A stretch of DNA of 46,572 bases from an uncultured Collinsella sp. (lineage in GTDB: Bacteria > Actinomycetota > Coriobacteriia > Coriobacteriales > Coriobacteriaceae), in NCBI GenBank assembly GCA_900544725.1, contig UQWK01000009.1, forward strand, positions 1 to 46,572, in the 5' to 3' direction. Numbering within the stretch: the first letter of the stretch is position 1; every line of letters starts with the position of its first letter. Positions 39,505 to 46,572 of the stretch are shown one piece after another. Under the pieces are notes generated by a model that was not told where the DNA came from, ran no database searches, and saw only the letters and a program-made list of their open reading frames with translations. The translations under genes and the position numbers were made by a program.

Positions 39505-40668
39505 CTAATACAGGCCCGCCTCGCGAATGGCCTCGACAGCCAAAGCAATCTGATCGGGCGGCAGGACCAGCGCCATGCGCACGTGTCCCTCGCCCGAAGG
39601 ACCAAAGCTCGCGCCCGGCGTCACCACAACGCCGGCCTTCTCCATGAGCTCCTCGCAAAACGCCATGGAATCGGTGCGACCACCGGGAAGCTTGGCCCAC
39701 ACAAACATGGAGCCATGTGCGTTGGGACGCTCCCAGCCCAGGCCCTCAAGACCGTCGCACAGGGCATCGCGGCGCTCCTGGTACTTCAGACGCTGCGCCT
39801 CGACCTCATCGCGCGGACCGTTGAGGCAGGCGATAGCAGCCTTCTGGATCGGGAAGAACATGCCAAAGTCGATCTGGCCGCGCAGCTTGGCAAAGGCAGA
39901 GACCACATCCTCGCGACCGACCAAAAAGCCGATACGCGCACCGGTGACGTTAAACGACTTGGAAAGCGAGAAGAACTCCACGCCCACCTCGAGCGCGCCG
40001 GGATACTGCAAGAAGCTGCCACCCGGTTCACCGTCGAACACGATGTCGGAGTATGCGTTGTCATGGACGATGAGCAGGTCGTGCTCGCGGGCGAAGGCAA
40101 TGATCCCCTCGTAGACCTCGGGTGTGCCCACCGAACCCACCGGGTTGGCAGGCAGCGACACGATCATGTACTTGGCACGATCGGCCACTTCGGGATCGAT
40201 GCCTGCCACATAGGGCAGGTAATTATGCTCGGCAACCAGCGGATAGTACTCGAGCTTGGCATCGGCGATCTTGGCACCCGCCTCAAAGACCGGGTAGCAC
40301 GGATCGGGAACCAGAATGGTGTCGCCCGGATCGAGCAGGGCCAGACCCAAATGGCCCACGCCCTCCTGCGTGCCGTTGCACGACTGCACCATAGACGGCG
40401 TAATGCCCGAAACGCCAAAGCGGCGCTCATAGTAATCGCACACGGCTTGCTTGAGCTCAGGCAGGTCGCGCAGGGCATACTTCCACATCTCGGGATCTTG
40501 GGCTGCCTGCGTGAGCGCCTCGACCACGTGGTCGTACGGCTTAAAGTCGGGCGTGCCCACGCTCATGTTGTAAATGGTCTTGCCCTGAGCCTTCAGCGCG
40601 AGCAGTTTGTTGTTGAGCGAGGCGAAGACCTCCGCGCCAAAGCGGTCGAGACGCTGCGATGTCTGCAT
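39505..40668 (-). CDS. Class I/II PLP-dependent aminotransferase
   Basis: A 387-residue fold-type I aminotransferase. The PLP Lys is in FSLSKSFNVTGARIGF (about 228-243), with the Asp of VHDNAYSDIVFDG and Asn of LPANPVGS upstream. The gene resembles LL-diaminopimelate aminotransferase- or PatA-like enzymes, so it may transaminate (N-acetylated) diaminopimelate intermediates or aromatic and branched amino acids. The ATG at 40668 has AAAGGTGG four nt upstream. A terminator at 40688-40718 ends only 20 nt before it, so its own transcription start must lie upstream of that hairpin. Confidence 0.85.
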   Translation of the reverse strand: MQTSQRLDRFGAEVFASLNNKLLALKAQGKTIYNMSVGTPDFKPYDHVVEALTQAAQDPEMWKYALRDLPELKQAVCDYYERRFGVSGITPSMVQSCNGTQEGVGHLGLALLDPGDTILVPDPCYPVFEAGAKIADAKLEYYPLVAEHNYLPYVAGIDPEVADRAKYMIVSLPANPVGSVGTPEVYEGIIAFAREHDLLIVHDNAYSDIVFDGEPGGSFLQYPGALEVGVEFFSLSKSFNVTGARIGFLVGREDVVSAFAKLRGQIDFGMFFPIQKAAIACLNGPRDEVEAQRLKYQERRDALCDGLEGLGWERPNAHGSMFVWAKLPGGRTDSMAFCEELMEKAGVVVTPGASFGPSGEGHVRMALVLPPDQIALAVEAIREAGLY

Positions 40669-40687
40669 GGTGCCACCTTTCGATATG

Positions 40688-40718
40688 AAAAACGCGGCGC
40701 TCCGACAAGAGCGCCGCG
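40688..40718 (-). terminator. Terminator between nadE and the aminotransferase gene
   Basis: On the minus strand a perfect 10-bp stem (40709-40718 with 40693-40702), a 6-nt loop and five T (40692-40688) stand just before the aminotransferase ribosome site. It probably ends nadE transcripts, or acts as an attenuator for the aminotransferase gene. Confidence 0.85.
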
Positions 40719-40786
40719 CGATACGGGCCATCAGATTGCAAAAGTGTAACGCTTGCAACCCCCGTATTGGTTCAATTTAGCCAACC

Positions 40787-42766
40787 TTAGTCAATTGCGT
40801 TGAGCGCGTCGATCTGCGCAAGCCACAGTCGCGAGCTGGCGTCACTCGGCATACGCCAATCGCCGCGCGGGCTGAGCGTCACCGAGCCCACCTTGGGACC
40901 ATCAGGCAGGCAGCTGCGCTTAAACTGCTGGGCAAAGAAGCGACGATAGAACGTACGCAGCCACGTGTGGACGGTCTTGACGTCGTAGACGCCCTCGAAG
41001 CTCTTGAGCGCCATGCGGTAGATCTTGCCCGGCTCAAAGCCAAAACGCAGCAGGTAGTAGAGGAAGTAGTCGTGCAACTCGTACGGTCCCACCAAATCCT
41101 CGGTCTTCTGTGCAATCTCGCCGTCGCCCGTGGGCGGCAGAAGCTCGGGGGACACCGGCGTATCGAGGATGTCGAGCAAGACCTCGGCAATACGCCCGCC
41201 AAAGACATCGGCCGCATAGCGCACCAGATGGCGCACAAGCGTCTTGGGCACGCTCGCGTTGACGGCGTACATGCTCATGTGGTCGCCGTTATAGGTAGCC
41301 CAGCCGAGCGCCAGCTCCGACAGATCGCCCGTACCGATGACAAAACCGCCAGCCTGGTTGGCCAAATCCATCAGAATCTGCGTGCGCTCGCGGGCCTGGC
41401 TGTTCTCGTAGGTCACGTCCTGCACGGCCGGATCGTGCTCAATGTCCTTGAAGTGCTGTTCCACGGCCGCGTGGATCGAAACCTCGCGGAAGCTCACGCC
41501 CAGGTCGCGAGCGAGCGACTCGGCATTGGACTTGGTGCGATGCGTCGTGCCAAAGCCGGGCATGGAGACCGCCGTGATGCCCGTACGCGGCAGTCCCAGC
41601 GCATCGAAGGCACGCACGGTCACAAGCAGTGCCAGCGTGGAGTCCAGGCCACCCGAAAGACCGATGACTGCAGCCTTGGTACCCGTATGGGCAAGGCGGG
41701 TCTTGAGGCCAGCAGTCTGCAGATTGAGAATAGTCTCGCAGCGCTCGGCCAGATCACCGTGGTCGGCCGGCACAAAAGGCGCGCGAGGGAAAACGCGGTC
41801 GATATCGCAGGCATCGCGCAGGACAGGCTCTTTGGCCAGCACGCCCTCAAACGAAAACTCAACGGTCGTGGCCTCCGGCGCATCGTCCGCGCGCGTCCAC
41901 GTCGTCGAGCGACGGCGCTCGGCAACCAGGCGGTCAAGGTCAACGTCGGCGACGGCCATATCGCAAGTGAGGAGCTTCGTCGCGGCGAGCTTCGAGCCGT
42001 TTTCATAGACGAGGTTCTCGCCCGCAAAGACCATGTCGGTCGTGGACTCGCCCTCACTCGCGTCCGCATAGGCATAGGCGCAGTACAGGCGCGCGCTTTG
42101 GTTAGAGATAAGGCTGCGGCGGTAATCTGCCTTACCAATAATCTCGTCCGAGGCCGACGGGTTGAGAATCACCGTCGCACCGGCAAGCGCCATCTTGGTC
42201 GAAGGGGGCGCCGGCACCCACAGATCCTCGCAGACCTCAACGCCCAGCACCATATCCTCGGCGTCCTCATCGCAGCAGCGGTAAACAAGCCCCGAACCCA
42301 ACGGGACCGGACCCTGACCGGCAAACTCGACCCACACGGGATCCGCAGGCGCCGGAGCAAACCAACGGCGCTCATAGAACTCGCCATAGTTGGGCAAATA
42401 CTTCTTGGCCGTGAGACCCAAAAGCTCGCCCGCGCAGCACACGGCGGCGCAGTTGTAGATATTCTCGGCAACCGCAACGGGAAGACCGACGGTAAAGACA
42501 ATCGGCAGCTCGCGAGTTTCATCGAGAATATGTGCCAGTGCGGTCTCGCAGGCATGCAGCAGTGTGCGGTTATGGAACAGGTCGGCCGCGGTATAGCCGG
42601 TCAGGCTAAGCTCGGGCAGCACCAGCGCGCGAACGCCACGCTCGGTAGCCTCGCGAACAGCCGCCAGCGCAACCTCGGCATTGCCCTCGACATCGGCCAC
42701 GCGAATCCGCGGCGACGCCGCCGCCACACGCAAAAAGCCATCAGACTGAGAAAGGTGAAGATTCAT
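40787..42766 (-). CDS. nadE: Glutamine-dependent NAD+ synthetase
   Basis: The 659-residue protein has an N-terminal nitrilase-type glutaminase domain: catalytic Glu in ALVLPELSLTGY, Lys in TAKKYLPNYGEFYE and Cys in VCEDLW. The C-terminal ATP-pyrophosphatase domain has GLSGGLDSTLALLV near 366-379. It makes NAD+ from deamido-NAD+ with ammonia released from glutamine and channelled between the domains. The ATG at 42766 has GGGAG eight nt upstream; 42793 is in frame but lacks one. It is transcribed away from the next gene across about 200 bp. Confidence 0.94.
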   Translation of the reverse strand: MNLHLSQSDGFLRVAAASPRIRVADVEGNAEVALAAVREATERGVRALVLPELSLTGYTAADLFHNRTLLHACETALAHILDETRELPIVFTVGLPVAVAENIYNCAAVCCAGELLGLTAKKYLPNYGEFYERRWFAPAPADPVWVEFAGQGPVPLGSGLVYRCCDEDAEDMVLGVEVCEDLWVPAPPSTKMALAGATVILNPSASDEIIGKADYRRSLISNQSARLYCAYAYADASEGESTTDMVFAGENLVYENGSKLAATKLLTCDMAVADVDLDRLVAERRRSTTWTRADDAPEATTVEFSFEGVLAKEPVLRDACDIDRVFPRAPFVPADHGDLAERCETILNLQTAGLKTRLAHTGTKAAVIGLSGGLDSTLALLVTVRAFDALGLPRTGITAVSMPGFGTTHRTKSNAESLARDLGVSFREVSIHAAVEQHFKDIEHDPAVQDVTYENSQARERTQILMDLANQAGGFVIGTGDLSELALGWATYNGDHMSMYAVNASVPKTLVRHLVRYAADVFGGRIAEVLLDILDTPVSPELLPPTGDGEIAQKTEDLVGPYELHDYFLYYLLRFGFEPGKIYRMALKSFEGVYDVKTVHTWLRTFYRRFFAQQFKRSCLPDGPKVGSVTLSPRGDWRMPSDASSRLWLAQIDALNAID

Positions 42767-42969
42767 AAGAATGCTCCCGTGCGTAGACGCCATTCACAAC
42801 AATTAGCAAGCCCTATTGTAGTTCAACCGCCGGGTGCAACCGCATCCCACCAACTTGGTGAGCTATTGATGAGTTGATGGTATCTGTTAAACGTCACGCA
42901 CGATTCACATCTGGTGGGTACCCTGAGGGCTACACGAAACGAAGCAGATTTACACCGGGAGGACCCCGT

Positions 42970-43914
42970 ATGACAACCAAGTACACTGACGCGCCGCGCA
43001 CACGTGTCATGACGCCGGCATCGCTCAACAACGGCGTTCACGAAAACCATTCCATCGGCCAGACCATGGCCATCGCGCCCAAAAAAGGCCTGTTTGACGA
43101 CATTTCCATTCCCCAGATCATCGCCGGCGCCGCAGCCGCCGCTACGAGCGTCGCGCTTGCCTCCAAGATCGGTATCGCCGGATCGGTGATCGGTGCCGCT
43201 GTGAGCTCGGTCATCACCGTTGTGTCCTCGCAGGTCTACCGCCACTTTATCTCTGCCAGCGCCGAAGCCCTCAAGGGCACGCACGCCGACGTCGACTACC
43301 CCGCCGGCGCCTACGAGCCCGTTGAGTTTAATGCCGAGGAGCACCTGGGCGGCGCCGCGACTACGCAAGAGATGCGCCAGATTGCGGGACGCGCGACCAC
43401 GGCCCGCGTCGCCCCTAACAGCCTGCGCGCCAAGGCCGCGGCAGAGCGCAGCCAGACGCAAAAGAAGGTCATCATCTTCTCGATTGCCATCGCCATCGTC
43501 GCGGTCATCGCCTGCACCGGCGCCATCCTTATCACCACCGCCGGCGAGGGTCTGGGTGAGCGTCCCGAGCCGATTCTGTCGTCGCGCACGACCGAGCACG
43601 ACGCGGATAGCACTGGTCAATCGCAAAGCCAGCAGGACGACTCGCAGAGCGCCTCCGCATCCACCGACTCGTCCTCGAACACCCCCGATCAATCGCAGGG
43701 CGTCGATTCTTCCGTGAACAACAGCGGCACGCAATCCGGCACGACTGACTCAAGCCAAACGACTGACGGCTCTCAGCCGAGCACGGGCGACCAGACGAGC
43801 GGCAATACATCGGGCACGGAATCTACCGACAGCAGCAATACCAACAGCTCGAGCGGAACCGCGTCCGGCACGGCATCTGACAGCTCGAGCCAAGGCACGG
43901 CATCGGGCAACTAA
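42970..43914 (+). CDS. Membrane protein with Ser/Thr/Gln-rich tail
   Basis: The 314-residue protein has a polar N-terminus, a long hydrophobic Ala/Gly/Val/Ser-rich region (about 49-87), a hydrophilic middle, a second hydrophobic helix (about 167-189), and a low-complexity tail from about 200 rich in Ser, Thr, Gln, Gly and Asp. The tail suits a flexible wall-spanning segment. No anchoring motif (LPxTG) is seen. The function is unknown. GGGAGG precedes the ATG by about seven bases. Confidence 0.72.
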   Translation: MTTKYTDAPRTRVMTPASLNNGVHENHSIGQTMAIAPKKGLFDDISIPQIIAGAAAAATSVALASKIGIAGSVIGAAVSSVITVVSSQVYRHFISASAEALKGTHADVDYPAGAYEPVEFNAEEHLGGAATTQEMRQIAGRATTARVAPNSLRAKAAAERSQTQKKVIIFSIAIAIVAVIACTGAILITTAGEGLGERPEPILSSRTTEHDADSTGQSQSQQDDSQSASASTDSSSNTPDQSQGVDSSVNNSGTQSGTTDSSQTTDGSQPSTGDQTSGNTSGTESTDSSNTNSSSGTASGTASDSSSQGTASGN

Positions 43915-43949
43915 GCACGTTTGTCTCTCATAGATAACCGACCTGCATA

Positions 43950-43982
43950 ACGGGCGCGAACCGGCAACGGTCGCGCCCGTTT
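43950..43982 (+). terminator. Terminator after the membrane protein gene
   Basis: An 11-bp stem (43950-43960 with 43972-43982) extends by a further four pairs past one bulged A, 36 nt after the stop. It has a GTTTGCC tail, a modest U-tract. Confidence 0.65.
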
Positions 43983-44052
43983 GCCTTGGGCGACGAGATG
44001 GCAAGCCCCGTGCGATGGTAAGATGCTTTGGTGTGTAAAGAGGAGATTTGCC

Positions 44053-45336
44053 ATGAGCAAGACAATAGTTAGGCCCACGCTTTCGCTGGGCAACCACATC
44101 TATCTGTATCGCCTGCTGCGCGATGCGATTGGATGCGGCAAGCAAACGTTTATGACGCAGGTCGAAGAGGCGCTCGCCGCGGGCGACATGACTGCTTATG
44201 ACCTGGGCTTCGAGTCCACGCGCGAGCTGCTCGAGGAGCTCGATGACTGCATTAAGCTGACCGTCTTTAAGGGCGGTCGCCTGTATGCCACCGTCATCGC
44301 CAACGAGGCATGGGATGCCGCCCTTGCCAAGGGCGAGGACAAGCCCAAGGCTGCCAAGGGCGCCAAGCAGTCCTACAAAAAGAAGAAGCGCGGCGAGAAG
44401 GACCTCAAGGCCGTGCGCCCCAAGCGCGTTAAGCGTCCCGAGCCCGAGCCCGTGGCTGAAGCTGTGCCGGAGCCCGAGCCCGAGACAGAGATCGAAGTCG
44501 CTATTGAGGTAACGGCAGAAGCCGAAACCGAAATCGCCGCCACGACCGATCCCAAAGTCATATCCGAGCAGGAAGCCACTACGGAGCTCAACGAAGCACC
44601 CAAGTCGGCAACCGAAGAAGCCGCTGACCAACCCGAGACGCCTGCGTTCCAAAACAGCGATGTCTTTGGCAACGAGGCCGAGGACGATCAGTCCGACGAG
44701 CCCGCCGATCTAGACGCTACCGAGTCGGCGCCGGAGCCCGAGACGCCGCAGCCCGCCATCTCGCTCACGGTCGTCTATGACCCCGAGAACGCCAACGCCG
44801 GTATCACCACTATGGCGTCCACACCGGTCGAGGCAAAGTCGAGCGTCGAGAACGAGAACGCGACGCAGGTTGAGGTTGAAACTGCAGCTGTAGACGCGCC
44901 CGTCACCGTGAAGCCCGCAGATTCCGCAGTTAAGCCGGAACCGGTGCCTAAGCCCGCACCCGTCATCGAATCCGTGCCCGCCTCTGCTTGCGACCAAATT
45001 CCCGCACCGGCACCGGCTTCGGCACCCGCAGCACCGACCATCCCCGAGGACTTCCCCGTCGATTTCGCAGCCGAGGTCTTCTGCCCCGGCCCGCTTCTGC
45101 ACCAGCTGTCGACCTATCTCCCCTACGGCGCCGACACGCTCGGCATCGTCGGCGAGTACTACTGGATCGCCCGCGAACGCGGTACCATCGAGGCCGCGAG
45201 AAACCGCGCAAGTTTCCCCCTGCGCTACACGCAGGCCGGCGAGCGCCGCGAAGTCACCGTGCGCATCCGCCGCAACACCACCGGCGGCCTTGGAGCCGCC
45301 TGGGCCATCGATAAAGTCGAAGAGCCCGAGCAGTAA
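44053..45336 (+). CDS. Two-domain protein with disordered acidic/Pro linker
   Basis: This 427-residue protein has a compact N-terminal domain (about 1-95), then a Lys-rich patch (about 100-128) and a long Glu/Pro/Ala/Val-rich disordered region (about 130-330), then a globular C-terminal domain (about 335-427) with PEDFPVDFAAEVFCPGPLLHQLSTYL. I do not recognise either domain. The C-terminal part, with GEYYWIARERG and a basic stretch, could bind nucleic acid or another protein. The ATG at 44053 has AAAGAGGAG upstream. A bidirectional terminator follows at 45341-45378. Confidence 0.7.
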   Translation: MSKTIVRPTLSLGNHIYLYRLLRDAIGCGKQTFMTQVEEALAAGDMTAYDLGFESTRELLEELDDCIKLTVFKGGRLYATVIANEAWDAALAKGEDKPKAAKGAKQSYKKKKRGEKDLKAVRPKRVKRPEPEPVAEAVPEPEPETEIEVAIEVTAEAETEIAATTDPKVISEQEATTELNEAPKSATEEAADQPETPAFQNSDVFGNEAEDDQSDEPADLDATESAPEPETPQPAISLTVVYDPENANAGITTMASTPVEAKSSVENENATQVEVETAAVDAPVTVKPADSAVKPEPVPKPAPVIESVPASACDQIPAPAPASAPAAPTIPEDFPVDFAAEVFCPGPLLHQLSTYLPYGADTLGIVGEYYWIARERGTIEAARNRASFPLRYTQAGERREVTVRIRRNTTGGLGAAWAIDKVEEPEQ

Positions 45337-45340
45337 CGAC

Positions 45341-45378
45341 AAACGGCTCAAATCCAAATCAGGATTTGAGCCGTTTTT
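45341..45378. terminator. Bidirectional terminator before the ABC-F gene
   Basis: A perfect 15-bp stem (45341-45355 with 45362-45376) with loop AAATCA is followed by a T-run on both strands, between convergent genes. Confidence 0.93.
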
Positions 45379-45414
45379 ATTTGTTGATGTTACGTAACCA
45401 AACCAGCAATAAAC

Positions 45415-46572
<1,158 letters not shown>

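Noticed and set aside
40967..42877. Long plus-strand frame opposite nadE.
   Set aside because: The minus frame has complete glutaminase and synthetase motifs; the plus frame is compositional.

Overview
The window is GC-rich, dense bacterial chromosome with short gaps, GGAGG-type ribosome sites and many GTG/TTG starts. The gene set (pta with two acetate kinase genes, L-lactate dehydrogenase, UDP-galactopyranose mutase, ECF transporters, a fused lysA-dapA, a D-aspartate-type ATP-grasp ligase beside an aspartate racemase) points to a fermentative gut actinobacterium of the Coriobacteriia, most likely Collinsella. That assignment is inferred from gene content and style, not from a search. No tRNA, rRNA, CRISPR array, transposase or phage gene was seen.

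Layout. 1-2771: a zinc-ribbon membrane protein bracketed by an inverted repeat, then DJ-1/PfpI, Maf and a P1-family peptidase. 2772-3144: two copies of a nested-palindrome element. 3145-5371: galactofuranose genes (GT2, glf). 5603-9457: acetate fermentation (pta, ackA1, ackA2). 9578-11748: an MFS transporter and a LysR regulator. 11790-15953: HIT protein, xseB, xseA, Zn peptidase and RNase D, all leftward. 16052-17071: lipid kinase plus a 30-residue membrane microprotein. 17380-19182: secreted C69 dipeptidase. 19300-22864: a tryptophan ECF transporter (trpP-ecfAA-ecfT) behind a leader peptide with three consecutive Trp codons and a UUCG-loop terminator. 22989-25076: aspartate racemase and ATP-grasp ligase. 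25297-31522: MOSC protein, secreted coiled-coil protein, Ser/Thr kinase with HTH partner, lipoprotein, small membrane protein, M20 deacylase. 31672-35703: lysine riboswitch and lysA::dapA-dapB-dapH. 35949-46572: NdpA-like protein, Mbeg1-like hydrolase, ldh, aminotransferase, nadE, two low-complexity proteins and a truncated ettA-type ABC-F gene.

How it works together. Pta/AckA and Ldh make acetate and lactate. The dap genes, with the M20 deacylase across a shared intergenic region and a class I aminotransferase further on, could form the acetylated branch of diaminopimelate/lysine synthesis, sensed by the riboswitch. The racemase/ligase pair probably builds D-aspartate bridges in the wall. 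Tryptophan uptake appears to be set by ribosome-mediated attenuation.

Most unusual: (1) the Trp-leader attenuator on an ECF transporter, with a 21-nt arm just after the Trp codons complementary to a segment beyond the terminator; (2) two families of intergenic nested hairpins with conserved 52-55 nt cores, variable or covarying centres and locus-specific outer arms; (3) the lysA-dapA fusion, which keeps a good internal ribosome site and start for DapA.
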